Positions 1 through 10,859 of a DNA stretch of 64,000 nt are shown one piece after another. The notes below the pieces were generated by a model. It ran no database searches, was not told the DNA's origin, and saw only the letters and a program-made list of their open reading frames with translations. The position numbers were made by a program, and so were the translations under genes. The stretch is taken from positions 9,961,001-10,025,000 of the forward strand of contig CM034409.1 of assembly GCA_019925095.2 (NCBI GenBank), in the 5' to 3' direction. The stretch comes from Dendrolimus kikuchii (Eukaryota; Arthropoda; Insecta; Lepidoptera; Lasiocampidae). How positions within the stretch are numbered: the first letter of the stretch is position 1; the number at the start of each line of letters is the position of its first letter.

Positions 1-292
1 TGTGGTTATCGCTCGACTGCCTCGTCCATCAATCGAGGCATTGCTTTATACTGCACGGATGCAATACATCCGCTCGGCCGCGTGACCGAATTTCCTAGAA
101 CCACACCAGGCTAATGACTGCCATAAAAGATTACAATACACAATGGGCTGTTTTTCTAATCACAATTTTTAAACACAAAGTAAACAAAATAAGTCCAAAT
201 GCCGAAAAGGTAATAAAATGTGTTTCTACAGAGCTACAGGTGTGAATTCGCCTTTGTCGGCACCTCGCTCGTAACACTATATAGGTATATAA
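1..292. other. unassigned AT-rich sequence
   Basis: No open frame or repeat family recognised. A GC-richer start (about 1-110) contains a short inverted motif around TCGACTGCCTCGTC and ATCGAGGCA, possibly the end of an element cut by the window edge. Confidence 0.4.
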
Positions 293-606
293 TCTATACA
301 TATAATAAATTTGTAGAGGTTGAATTTCTGTACAATGAAAAAAAATGCTAAAACCGAGTCAAGGGGATGTAAGAAGTGAAATAGAACTAATTTAGATTTT
401 TTTCAATGTTTTTGTTTCTCTGTTTGTCTGTCTGTTTGTACCGGCTACTCTCCGAAACGAGTGGACCGATTTGAATGAAATTTTGTATGTTTGTAGCTTA
501 TATCCCTGGTCAACATTACGATACTTTTGATCCCGAAAAATTAAAGAGTTCCCGTGGGATAGTTAAAAATCCGCACCACGCAGACGAAGTTGCGGGAATC
601 AGCTAG
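293..606 (+). mobile_element. non-autonomous Helitron-like element, group X2
   Basis: The 314-bp element starts with TC after a host A (A|TCTATACATATAATAAA) and ends CTAG before a host T (AATCAGCTAG|T), the classical Helitron boundary without target duplication. Twelve bases before CTAG is a hairpin CGCA-G-AC-GAA-GT-TGCG. Other X2 copies lie at 3,512, 27,787 and 33,785 in the opposite orientation. It carries no open frame, so it must have been mobilised by a Rep/helicase elsewhere. The Helitron assignment rests on termini and hairpin, not on homology searching. Confidence 0.72.
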
Positions 607-883
607 TAATATATATATAAATACAATACATTATACAGCGTTTACTACTCAGTCTCCTTTTTGTACGGTGCTTCGTAGCATCTTCAGTCTTGTCTACTAA
701 GCGTTGTAGATATAATTATGTTCCCATGTATATTGCAAACTGCACACACATTTTTTTTAACGGGATATCCGTTTGAGGACTGTCCACCGCGGGGGATACG
801 CGGAAGCGATCGGCAACGTCATGTTCTCTGTGCGTGGGGTTTGTAACGTTTGTAGTTCGAAATACTTGTAACTATATTTTTTA
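607..883. repeat. degenerate interspersed repeat
   Basis: The stretch around 620-720 (acagcgtttactactcag, then cttgtctactaagcgttg) is the reverse complement of a segment at about 10,495-10,580 (cgcttaatagacaagagtg, gtagtatgaaacgctgtata). Both belong to an undetermined repeat related to the Y element group. The remainder shows nothing recognisable. Confidence 0.4.
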
Positions 884-1440
884 CTAGGGCCTGCTGCGCG
901 CGACTTCGTCCACGCTTGACATGAAATTCCACAGCATTTAAAAAAAGAATATAAGCTATCTTTCTAGTGGAAACTGTGGCGGAATAAGGTTATTTTATGC
1001 ATCCGAATAAATTCAAATCGCTCCCGGGAAAATTCCCGCGAGATTCTCGAGATAAAAAATATCACACATTTTATTACATTAAATTTGCTATCGATCAGTG
1101 AAAAGTAACATTGGAATTCGATTCTTTTTTTAATCTGGCCATTTTAAATATGTAAAATTCCCGCGGGAAAAATTCAGAAAAATTCCCGCGGGATTCCCAG
1201 GATAAAAAGTAGCGCAGAGTTTAAGCCTAAAAATTAGCTATCGATCGACGAAAACCGCATCGAAACCGGCCCAGTAGTTTTTATGTGAATCCCGAATAAA
1301 CAGACAAACCGACAAACAGATAAACAGACAAGAAATCGAAAAAAAAATTGAATCTTGTTCTCCGTCGTGTATGTGGTCTATTCCAGGTGTTTTTTTAAAT
1401 AGCTTCAATGTACAGACACGGCATATTATAATATTATAGA
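884..1440 (-). mobile_element. non-autonomous Helitron-like element, group X1
   Basis: On the plus strand the copy begins A|CTAGGG and ends ATTATAGA|T; read on the minus strand that is A|TC ... CTAG|T. The terminal hairpin has stem GCG..AC, loop GAA, GT..CGC. Internal landmarks shared with other copies are repeated cccgcgggattc blocks, gctatcgatcagtgaaaa, and ccaggtgttttttaaatagc followed by gtacagacacggcat. Other copies are at 4,265, 25,478, 28,720, 37,217 and 52,052. No coding capacity. Confidence 0.7.
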
Positions 1441-1900
1441 TTCTTTCTCTTTTATGTGAATATCATTTTAGAGTTTATATGTCACCCTCTCAATTGCTTT
1501 TAACGGACAGAAATATAGCAAAACAACGATAGTTAAGTTGAAGTTTTAATTGAGGTCGTAAAATCCGATTGTGTAATTGGTGTATTTCAGATAGACATTA
1601 GCGTCCAACTGGTCGGTTATTATAGTAAATTTGATTACAGTTTTCAACTTTAATTGTTCAAAGTTTATGGAGGCCAAATTGCATTTGAAGCTTTATGTTA
1701 CTTTGCTGGAAAATAGGCATTATAACGAACTAATTCTTTTTAAAAGGCTAGAGATATTGTAGATGTCCATGGGAAACACTACGAGATGAATTATATTTGA
1801 CGCATTAAAATATTTACCAAGTACGTGACAGTCATGGTCAGATTGGAATTCCATTGAACGTTAAATATATTGCTTTTGCAATTAAGCCACAAAATGCTTA
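1441..1900. other. unassigned AT-rich sequence
   Basis: I see no open frame longer than background, no terminal repeats and no match to other parts of the window. Confidence 0.4.
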
Positions 1901-1909
1901 ACATATATT

Positions 1910-2561
1910 TAATAGGGCGGCGAGTTAGGGTGAAACTATTTAGTTGGTTTAAAGAGTTTCAGGAAAACGTAGAAGATTCCAGAAGAAAAAGACAAGGACA
2001 GGTACTTTTTAAAATGAGATAGATGATGAACAAAAGAATAACGAAAAGAAGATCGAATTATGGGTTCCAGAAGATTCTTCTAGGAATACAAGTAGCGTAA
2101 GGCGCGCCTACGGGGTAGTTCAGCTAAGGACAACAAAGCGACAAGTGCGATACGAGAGAAATGAAAGAAAAGTTAAATAGAAGATAGTACGAGTTTAGAG
2201 AGTTGGAAGAGAGGTTTAGTAGAGGACAGTGACAAGTCTAGTGGAAAGTTTAGTGGTGAGTTTAGTAGGCAGTTCAGTGAAGGAATAATTTACCGTATTT
2301 TAAGAGGAGATCTAGAAGCGAGCTATACGCGGTAAATTCGGAGGTGAACACCGCATCAGAAGGAGCTGGTCTACGCAATATTGGCGACGGTATTGTGAGT
2401 AAGACATCTTATGGTCGGGACAATGCGTCGTTAGTTATGCGTCTAGGAGCAACCCTGCGGAGAAGAATCACGTACAGCTATTTAAGTTAATAAAAGCATT
2501 TAGTTAAAAAAACTATTGTTTACTTCCAATCCCAAGTGCGTACCCCCGCTCGCACGTAACA
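1910..2561 (+). repeat. purine-rich element ending in LTR-like CGTAACA
   Basis: About 1,960-2,300 is strikingly A/G-rich on the plus strand (agaagattccagaagaaaa and similar). The block ends with ttaataaaagcat, an AATAAA polyadenylation-like signal, then CGCACGTAACA. The last bases match the end of the two LTR-like repeats at 7,775 and 26,763 (cTCGTAACA). It may be a solo LTR, or its 3' half, of a retrotransposon related only at the terminus. No matching 5' boundary or target duplication was found, so this is tentative. Confidence 0.3.
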
Positions 2562-3109
2562 ATAGTAAATATACCATAATTGATTACCTACCCATCAGAA
2601 CTCGAATTTTCAAAACCTTGAATTATATTAAAAATGTAGGTAACGTTCGGAGCATCTGCCTCGAAGCCCGAGGTTAGCGTTCCGACTTTTTCTTCTCCAC
2701 TTCGCGCGATCTTCTGCTTAATCTGTAAACGCTATCACGGCTTGGATTAATTATTACATATACACATAGATTAACAAACGGACACACATGCCGACTGTGT
2801 AAAGTTTTTATTCTAAAAATAATGAGAACAGAAATGGTGAATTGACCTTTGTACTGCCATAAAGCTTTGTGATCACAAATATTTTATTTTTCGTCTATAT
2901 TACGATAAATCAAAAAACTATTTGTCCCGGGATAAAAATGGATTGCTAGCCATATCCCGTAGATCAATCATTGGCGTCACAAAGTGGTTGCAGCTATCAA
3001 CAGGTGGGTTATATATCAGGTTAGTTGTTGTTGTATAATGACCTTTTATATTTTATTCACAAAATAAAAGATGTTATCTTCAAATCACCAACATACTTAT
3101 AATAAGCTA

Positions 3110-3228
3110 TTTTTTATGTAACCGAACAACTACAAACCGCTCCCGGGAAAACTCCCGCGGGATTCCTGGGTTATAAAATATCACACATTTTATAACATAA
3201 CATTTTATTTGCTATCGATCAGTAAAAA
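3110..3228 (-). mobile_element. fragment of Helitron-like group X1
   Basis: Internal X1 sequence (aacaactacaaaccgctc, cccgcgggattcc, gctatcgatcagt) without either terminus. It joins directly to an inverted-repeat element at 3,228, so one has been cut by insertion of, or recombination with, the other. Confidence 0.6.
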
Positions 3229-3470
3229 AGTGAAATTTCAACGGACACCTGAAAAAATGAATCACAATGCACAAGTGGTAAAACGAACGGCAACGGACAA
3301 GTGGCAAAACGAATCGCAACAAAATTTTAACTTGAAATTTGACGGGCAGCATTTTAAATTGGACAAGTACATTAACAATCTGCCCGTAAAACTGACACAC
3401 ATCTCGACTTTTTGCAGGTTTACTACAAATTATGATTTGGTTAGGTTAGGTACATTTGGATGAATGCATT
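3228..3470 (+). repeat. partial copy of foldback element Z
   Basis: Sequence gtgaaatttcaacggacacc, acaagtggcaaaacgaatcg and gcaggtttactacaaattatg matches the element at 16,332-16,940. Here only one arm plus the central part is kept, while the internal gtacattaacaatc is the very target occupied by a LINE in the other copy. The 84-residue open frame across it is an accident of repeat sequence. Confidence 0.6.
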
Positions 3471-3511
3471 ATTTAGATATATTTTTTTTATCAAACTAAA
3501 TTATTTAGACA

Positions 3512-3838
3512 CTAGCTGATGCCCGCCACTTCATCCGCGTGGTGCGGTTTTATAACTATCCCACGGGAATTCTTTAATTTTTCGGGGTCAAAAGTATCCT
3601 ACATGTTGACCAGGGATATAAGCCACCACCATACAAAATTTCATTTAGATCGGTCCAGTCGTTTCGGCGATTAGCCGGTACAAACAGACAAACCGACAAA
3701 CAGAGACACAAAAAAATTGAAAAAAAATCAACATTAGTTCTATTTCACTTCTTACATCCCCCCGACTCGGTTTTTAGCCATTTTTTTCATTGTACAGAAA
3801 TTCGACCTCTACAGTTTTATTATATGTATATGTATAGA
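3512..3838 (-). mobile_element. non-autonomous Helitron-like element, group X2
   Basis: Reversed relative to the copy at 293. On the plus strand it starts A|CTAGCTGATGCCCGCC and ends GTATAGA|TT. It shares cccacgggaattctttaatt, accagggatataagc, tttcggcgattagccggtac and acctctacagttttattat with the other copies. No coding capacity. Confidence 0.7.
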
Positions 3839-4264
3839 TTATGTAGTACCATACTGATAACATTTTCCTGTCAAATTTCATTCGCATTAGTCAGTCGTTT
3901 TTCAGAACAGACTTGTAATATAAAGACAGAGGATAAATAACGATTTTATGAGTCTGTTTTTGCCAGAATGGTTATAGAATACAAATATTAACAGACTAAC
4001 AAAATAAAGTATAACAAAATAACATCATCATCAACAATAAAGATGCGGACGTAATATTATGTAATATTTTTTTTACGTATAAAAGAACAGGCGTTATAAC
4101 ATCTTACAATCTAACTTTTAAAATATGATGATAATTACTTTTCAAACAATATTAACACGCTAATTGATTCGTACTTATGCCTACTTATGACGTTATACGT
4201 ACCTACTTGGTACGCTCGTACAAATTCTATTTTGACGAGACGTTCTGTAAGTTAATAAAAAGTA

Positions 4265-4750
4265 CTAGAATATGCCCGCGACTTCGTCCACGCTTGACTT
4301 GAAATTCCCGCGGGATTCGCAGGACACACAATACCGCAGCATTTGAAAAGTATATACTATCGTTTTAATGAAAACTGTGTCGGAATAAGCTAATTTTTAT
4401 GCACTTGAACAACTACAAACCGCTCCCGGGAAAATTACCGCGGGATTCCCGGGATAAAAATATCACATTTTATTACATAAAATTTTGCAATTGATCAGTG
4501 AAAAAATCACAATGGAATTCAATATTTTTTAATCTGGGTATTTTAAATCTTCAATCCATTCTAAGAGAAAAAGAAGCGCATTTAATTTGATCAGCGAAAA
4601 CCGCATCCAAATCGGCCCAGTAGTTTTGGAAATGAATCCTGAACAAACAGACAAGAAATCCAAAAAAATGTATCGTATTCTCCATCATTTATATACTCTT
4701 GTATTCCAATTGTTTTTTAAAAGCTTTAATGTACAGACACGGTATTGCGA
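4265..4750 (-). mobile_element. non-autonomous Helitron-like element, group X1
   Basis: Starts A|CTAGAATATGCCCGCGAC on the plus strand and follows the X1 order through cgctcccgggaaaattacc and gtacagacacggtat. The far end diverges after about 4,745, so the 5'-TC boundary is not defined. Confidence 0.65.
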
Positions 4751-5107
4751 GGTAGAAAGAAGGTATCGGACAATACTTCCCTATACACAGAAGAATTCAG
4801 TAAACTGAAGCCGTATAGAAATCCATCGGCTGGATTATTGAAACAATTTCCTTATGGGCCCCCACCTAAAATAGAAGCGGCGTCGTAGCATGACTGGGAC
4901 AATTTAGACAAATGGTGTTACACCGGGATCGAACCCTTTCTATTTTATCGACAGGTTTGACCGGAATTTGGGGCCGAGTTTTGTATAAGATTACGTGTTT
5001 TGAATTTAATAGTCGGGTTATACTGAAGCTGACCTCTTTTTAGGGTCCCAGTAACTAAAGGTGAGAAGAAACCTCTTGTAGTCTCATGTCGACGTCTCCT
5101 TAATATG

Positions 5108-5185
5108 TAAATTATTTTTTAATTTTTATTGCATAAGTTCAGCAGACAGGTAGGCCCATCTGATGGTAACTGCTTTCCAGCACTA
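5108..5185 (-). mobile_element. 3' fragment of the SINE-like family
   Basis: T-rich start followed by attgcataagttcagcagac, aggtaggcccatctgatgg and taactgctttcca. On the minus strand this is the 3' hairpin plus A-rich tail of the SINE family described at 22,888. Truncated after about 75 bp. Confidence 0.6.
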
Positions 5186-5224
5186 TAATTACATTTTAAA
5201 ATTTTCATGCTTGGCATTTTATTT

Positions 5225-5290
5225 GATTTAATTTCGGCGTTACAACCACTTTTCGGTAGCCGTGATCACGGACGAGAAAATATCAAACGG
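5225..5290. repeat. CCGTGATCACGG repeat family, copy 1
   Basis: Contains accacttttcggtagccg then CCGTGATCACGG, a 12-bp self-complementary core. The same core with similar flanks occurs as a long hairpin at 45,366 and in degenerate form at 61,878. Function unknown. Confidence 0.5.
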
Positions 5291-7265
5291 AACGTGAAAT
5301 AAAATGCCATGATAAAATTTAAGAAAGTACTCAAATCAGTTATAAATTAATTTTAAATTCCTAACTAGCTCTTTATCTCTTCTACGAAATTCATGAAATT
5401 GAAAAGAGCTAGTTAGAACTTTAGCGATATATAGACAGTAGATTACAATCCACAAAATATCAACAATTCGTAAATACTAGCGCGCCTAGAACCCGAGTGC
5501 AATAAGCTAGACGGCGAGTGTTGAAGCCTATTCGTAATACATTGTATCTAAAAATTTTATGAAAATGAGTAAAGTACTAGCAAAAAGCGGTGCTTTAGGA
5601 GTATTCGCGAAGTTTTCTACCTAGTAATAATGAATTAATAAATGACCATTCTTTACCATGCTTAACCAAAAAATCCGACATGTTTTTAACTAAACAATAT
5701 TCTGTTTACATGATATTAGTTTTTTAGTTTTCGAATAGATGGCATTATTAGTAACAGTACAGTTGATATTACACAAGTCTTTTTGGTTTTGTAACTTTCG
5801 AAATATGGCGCTAGAAATACAACAAAATTATTATTAATTAAAATTGTTTTATATTCTATTTTTTATGTGTATAAAATAATATTTTTATGATCTAGAAATA
5901 AATTGAAAGTACTCAAAGGCCAAACCTGAAAGTGACCACCTACCTGAAAAATGTATAGATTTTGTGTTCGAGCTCGCCTTGTTGGCCCGATTAATTGGGA
6001 ATATTAAAGACGAGAGATCCGCGGTAGATCTTCAAATAAATAGATTAACCAGATTATTGACCAGCTGGACATGATAATAAATTCGGCCGTCCACCGTCCT
6101 TGGTGTAAGAGAGCAATTATTCACTGCCATCAAAATCATGATCTTCAGCAGTAAGCGAACGACTTAGAAGAAGTATTATATTTTATTAAAGAACCTTCTA
6201 CGTGCTTGTCCAACTCCCACGTTACCATTTGCTTTTCTGTTGGTGGAAACCGATATTTGTACTTTTGTCCCCCAAATTTCTTTTTATGTATGTCTGTTTT
6301 GGTATGTAGGTGAATGTTATTTATATATTTTATGGAATGAAGATAATCCTTGTACCTGTGTTGTATTATTGCAAAATTATTGTGATACATTTTGAGATAT
6401 TATCATGTGTATAAAAATAAATTGCTGTTTCTTAGTCTCGCTAAAGATCAAATCTTATCAGAATATTGCTACGACGGCGTATTAGGCGAACTGATAATCC
6501 TTTTGTAAACACGTGTTTTATTACTTTTGGTATTTAAGTTATCTGTAATTTTTTAATTGTTGTCTTATGTCCGGTTTCTGAGGTTACCAGTTATGAGTTC
6601 ATTAACAATTGATTCCATAAAGTTATGTAATAGATAAACTTAGATTAACTGTTAACCTACAACTAGTACCAAAACTCGACACCAGATGGATCTCATTAAG
6701 AAGGAATATCTAATATTTATTTACATCAAACAAAAACGTCAAACAAAAGATATGGAATAGATAAACGCCTAATATTAGTCAGTTAAGTTGAACCTAGTTT
6801 AACTATCGTACGATTGTGTGTTCAAAAACGCAACTTAAAAAGTTATTGAACCGATAGCGCTATCGAACAGATAAAGTACAGTTTAAAGTACCTCAGAAAC
6901 CGGGCATTAATCATTCACTATGATTTGTTTGCTCTACATTTGTAATTATTGAAATGTAACCATCAATTGGCAATCGCTTATTCGTAACAATGTTCATTTA
7001 AATTAATTTCTAATATAATGCAAAATAATATATAATAGTTTTATCGACCATAGTTAAGAATTTATACTATTTTTTTTTTCAAATTCACACCACCATTTAC
7101 TTATTTTATTTAATTTTTTCTATATCAGCGACTTCTGAAAGTGATAGTATTACATACCGCCAAAGAAATATGCACATCTGCCTGTCGTAAAAGCGCGGTT
7201 TATTGTCTTCCGGAATTAGGAATTCTTTTGTTTTCTTTGTGTTTAAAATTTGCAATTAGACAATA
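5290..7265. other. about 2 kb without recognisable gene or repeat
   Basis: AT-rich with short open frames only. The 81-residue minus frame at 6,145-6,390 has no recognisable motif or codon structure. A short self-complementary piece lies near 5,358-5,415 (ctaactagctctttatctc and gaaaagagctagttagaac). Confidence 0.4.
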
Positions 7266-7269
7266 GCCT

Positions 7270-7775
7270 ATTGTTATTGTACTTGTTTATGGCCATTCAC
7301 AGGCATAATTATGCAGGTGTACAGAATTATGTTTCCTGGGAATAGCGCCGACCGTGGCCAGGTGTGGTTCTTGGAAATCATTGTTTACACGGTCGTGACA
7401 TATTGTAAGCTGAGTATAAAGGAATGCCCGAACGGAGAGATCGGCAGTCGAGCGACGGTTACGATACAAGCAAGACGTATACGTTCGACAAGCGATATAG
7501 TTTGGACGAACTTTGAGCATGTTATTGATCGTGCAGATTGTAACAAGTAGTGTCTAGTTTTATTTGTACCTTGTTTTATACGTGTTTTTATAGTTCTAAT
7601 AAACTCTATAGTAATTCCAAATGCATTTTAATTCGAAGTTATGAATGTCAAAGAGGCAAGTGAGGTGTGTAAGAATAAGCCTAAATGGCACTCTGTTGTT
7701 CGTGCCTACCCCGCAAGGGAACTGGCGTGAAGTTATGTATGTATGTATTTTAATTCGAGTCCCACACTCGTAACA
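7270..7775 (+). repeat. LTR-like repeat, interrupted by a LINE tail
   Basis: A probable solo LTR copy. It has a TATA-like box (gagtataaag, about 7,412), about 150 bases of GC-richer sequence, an AATAAA signal in ctaataaactctata (about 7,600) and ends TCGTAACA at 7,775. It aligns with the LTR-like repeat at 26,209-26,763 from the TATA region to the end. The 5' boundary is not visible and may be deleted. It contains a 110-bp LINE insertion at 7,637-7,746. Open frames of 77-79 residues on both strands across it are coincidental. Confidence 0.55.
7637..7746 (+). mobile_element. 110-bp truncated RTE-like LINE tail with 12-bp target duplication
   Basis: The very end of the RTE-like family present at 31,780: coding for the last residues (MNVKEASEVCKNKPKWHSV), a stop after gaactggcg and a (TATG)n tail. 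It is flanked by perfect direct repeats attttaattcga at 7,625-7,636 and 7,747-7,758. The related LTR at 26,733-26,744 carries the same sequence once, i.e. an empty site. This is a 5'-truncated product of target-primed reverse transcription. Confidence 0.9.
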
Positions 7776-8446
7776 ATAGCTTTAGGTGATAAGAACGTTC
7801 ATTGTTAAATATAAGTTTAAATAACCTTTTACTTGATGACGACTAAGGAGTTACGTATTTGTGGTTAAATATATAATATATTTATCTTTAAATCAGGAAG
7901 TTTGAATTTGATTATGTGAACAGATTCCATAGATATTTGTTCATGTAATATTTTATAAATTACACTAAAAATAAACTATATATACAAATTAAAATTAAAC
8001 TCAAAAATCATAGGTAAACTGTTCTAATTGTCAGCACTGTACGAATCCTACAGAAGTCTTCTTTCTACCCACATCTTCATTAATAAAATATTATCATACA
8101 CCTTTGGTAATGTCAGTTATTTATAAGTCCTATTATACTCACCCTGTAAGCGATTACGGGTCGATAGTGTCACCTTTAGTTACTAAGGGGCCTCAACTAT
8201 GGTAAGTCAATAATAGGGCTGTCAAACCCCGGTGGTTAGAAATCAAAATCCATCAAGTTTGCCTAGTTTTTCAGCAAAATGAAAATACATATCCAACAAG
8301 CTTTAACGATATGATATATAAAAGTCTATAATTCACGTTTATACAGCCAATGTCAAACACATTATCGCACAGAGCAGCAATTATCGTCATAGAGTTTTAC
8401 AATTTTGACAGGAATTAAATACTGACGAAAATATACATATATTATT
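7776..8446. other. unassigned AT-rich sequence
   Basis: No gene or clear repeat seen. Contains short stretches such as ttactaaggggcctcaact without a recognisable partner in the window. Confidence 0.4.
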
Positions 8447-8789
8447 ACTAGAGTTTACCCCGCGGCTCCGCCGCGCGTCAAACTCTAGTGCGTACCTCTT
8501 GTTTTAAGAGCAGGCGTTAATACAGGATATATTGTATTGTATTTTTATGTTGGTTCTATTTGCCCTCGGAAGATTACTTCATTTTATATCGCAAACTATC
8601 CCTTCTACCGGGATGAATAGTATCTATGTCCATTTTCGGTATTCAGTCAGACAGATCGAGTGAAAGTCGCATTTTTTTAAAGATTATGGATTTTTATATC
8701 TATAAACTTGATAAATGATTGGTCCCCCATACAAACTTTAATATCCTATTTCAACCCGTTCTAGTTTTATTTATATAACTAAATATTGT

Positions 8790-10040
8790 GTAAACTACAC
8801 AAACGACCAAAACTACCAAACGTACTAAAACTACCGAAACTACCAAATTACCAACCAAAACTACCAAATCCACCAACTAAAACTACCACAACTACCTAAA
8901 CTGCCATAACTATCAAAACTACCAAAACTACCACAACTATCAAAACTACCAAAACTACCACAACTATCAAAACTACCAAAACTACCACAACTACCAAAAC
9001 TACCACAACTATCAAAACTACCGCAACTACCAAAACTACCACAACTATCGAAACTACCGCAACTACCAAAACTACCAAAACTACAACAACTACCAAAACT
9101 ACGACAACTATCAAAACTACCAAAACTACCACAACTATCAAAACTACCAAAACTACTACAACGACCAAAACTACCACAACTACAAAAACTACCAAAACTA
9201 CCACAACTCTCAAAACTACCAAAACTACCACAACTATCAAAACTACCAAAACTACCACAACTATCAAAACTACCAAAACTACCACAACTATCAAAACTAT
9301 CAAAACTACCAAAACTATGACAACTATAAAAACTACCAAAACTACCACAACTACCAAAACTACCACAACTATCAAAACTACCACAACTATAAAAACTACC
9401 AAAACTACCACAACTATCAAAACTACCAAAACTACCACAACTACCAAAACTACCACACTATCAAAACTACCACAACTATAAAAACTACCAAAACTACCAC
9501 AACTCTCAAAACTACCAAAACTACCACAACTATCAAAACTACCACAACTATCAAAACTACCAAAACTACCACAACTATCAAAACTACCACAACTATCAAA
9601 ACTACCACAACTACCAAAACTACCACAACTATCAAAACTACCACAACTATCAAACCTACCACAACTATCAAAACTACCGCAACTACCAAAACAACCGAAT
9701 ATACCAAATCGACCAACCAAAACTACCAAATCTACAAACCAAAACTACCACAACTATCAAAACTACCACAACTACTAAAATAACCAAATCTACCAGCCAA
9801 AACTACCATAACTATCAAATCTACAAACCAAAACTACCACAACTACCAAAACTACTACAGCTACCAAAACTACCAAAACTATCACGACTACCAAAACAAC
9901 CGAAACTACCAAAACTACCAGCATAAACTACCGAAAATAGCAAAACTACCAACCAAAACTACCAAAACAACTAAACTAAACAAAACTACCTAAACGACCA
10001 AATTGACCAAAATAAACAAAATGACGAAAATGGCCAACCA
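8790..10040. repeat. 9-bp minisatellite, about 1.25 kb
   Basis: Degenerate tandem array built from aaaactacc, acaactacc and acaactatc nonamers, often in higher-order 27-bp groups (for example around 9,200-9,300). The array is most regular in the centre (about 8,990-9,660) and decays at both ends. Open frames of 277 and 88 residues on the minus strand are translations of the repeat into Val/Leu or Gly-Ser-Phe-Asp-Cys runs, not genes. Confidence 0.9.
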
Positions 10041-10354
10041 CAAATAAAAAACCTATCCTAGTTTCCGGGATAAACTTTACATAAATCTATCCCAAAATCT
10101 ATCCCAGTATCCGGGATGAAAAGTATCCCTTGGCCACCCTCGGTAGTCAAATTACATATGTACCGAGTATCAGCCAAATCGGTCCAATAGTCTTTCCATA
10201 AAAGGATAACAAACAGAGAGACAAATATACTTTTATCCCGGAAACTATCCCATTTTCCGGGATAAAAAGTATCCTATGTTCATTCTCGGCATCGAAAATA
10301 TATATATACTGAGTTTCAGCCAAATCGGTCCAGTAGTTTTTACGTGAAAACGGA

Positions 10355-10365
<11 letters not shown>

Positions 10366-10386
<21 letters not shown>
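10366..10386. repeat. (GACA)n microsatellite
   Basis: Seven or so tandem agac units at the inner side of the Helitron 5' end, a position where these elements usually have short tetranucleotide arrays. Confidence 0.8.
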
Positions 10387-10387
<1 letters not shown>

Positions 10388-10479
10388 GTTACTTTCGCAT
10401 TTATAATATTAATAGGGATATACTTTTTGACAAAAAAACCTCAATAACGCTATAGATATGAAGAAAATACAAGTGAACA

Positions 10480-10700
10480 TAATTATATTTACAACGCTTA
10501 ATAGACAAGAGTGAGAAGCCTACGATGCACCGCACAAACAGGTGACCGAGTAGTATGAAACGCTGTATAATGTATTCTATCTCCTCTCGTAGGCTTAGTC
10601 CTATAGATTTATGTGTTTATCTCTTTCTAGAGTCGCTTTATAGTTTTGTTGAGTTTAAAATCACAACGATTCCAAAGAAGTTTCGAGAATTTCGACCATT
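10480..10700. repeat. degenerate copy related to repeat group Y
   Basis: Contains ctctcgtaggcttagtccta and tagatttatgtgtttatct, the reverse complement of sequence inside Y copies at 19,375 and 22,370. Also shares cgcttaatagacaagagtg and agtatgaaacgctgtataat with 620-720 reversed. Boundaries unclear. Confidence 0.5.
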
Positions 10701-10710
10701 GATCGTCTAA

Positions 10711-10850
10711 TCCTAATATTATAAATGTGAATGAGAGTTCGTTCGTTGGTTTGTGAAGTTTTCACGCCTTAACTATGCATTAGACCGTCACGAAATTTTG
10801 CATACATGTAGTTAAGGGTATATATATATAGACATAAGGTACCTTTCATT
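10711..10850 (+). mobile_element. 5' end of a Helitron-like repeat
   Basis: A|TCCTAATATTATAAATGTG then agttttcacgccttaactat and cgtcacgaaattttgcatac. A second copy of this start lies at 40,311-40,425. No 3' CTAG end was found, so this is a truncated copy. Confidence 0.5.
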
Positions 10851-10859
10851 CAAAAAACG

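Larger units (their letters stand above)
8448..10418 (-). mobile_element. 1.97-kb Helitron-like element carrying an internal minisatellite
   Basis: Read on the minus strand the element begins A|TCCCTATTAATATTATAAA then tgcgaaagtaactctgtctg, which I recognise as a typical lepidopteran Helitron 5' end, and ends CTAG|T at 8,448. Near the 3' end is a GC-rich hairpin CGCGGCGGAGCCGCG, and the last 10 bases are also inverted-repeated 24 bases inside (actagagttt / aaactctagt). Between the termini are two blocks of cggtccagtagtttttacg-type Helitron sequence and the minisatellite at about 8,790-10,040. No Rep or helicase is encoded. Treating this as one element is inference from the paired termini. Confidence 0.65.

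Noticed and set aside
1696..2561. Complete solo LTR from tgttac (1,696) to gtaaca (2,561)
   Set aside because: The ends pair, but there is no target duplication, no TATA-to-AATAAA order matching the other LTRs, and tgttac is common; only the 3' end was kept as a tentative feature.
4925..4945. gggttcgatcccggtg on the minus strand, similar to a tRNA B box
   Set aside because: No A box, acceptor stem or cloverleaf could be found around it; a chance or degenerate repeat match.
8896..9729. 277-codon minus-strand open frame, looks like a secreted Val/Ser/Gly-rich repeat protein
   Set aside because: It is the translation of the 9-bp minisatellite; several frames are open together and the codon pattern follows the tandem repeat.
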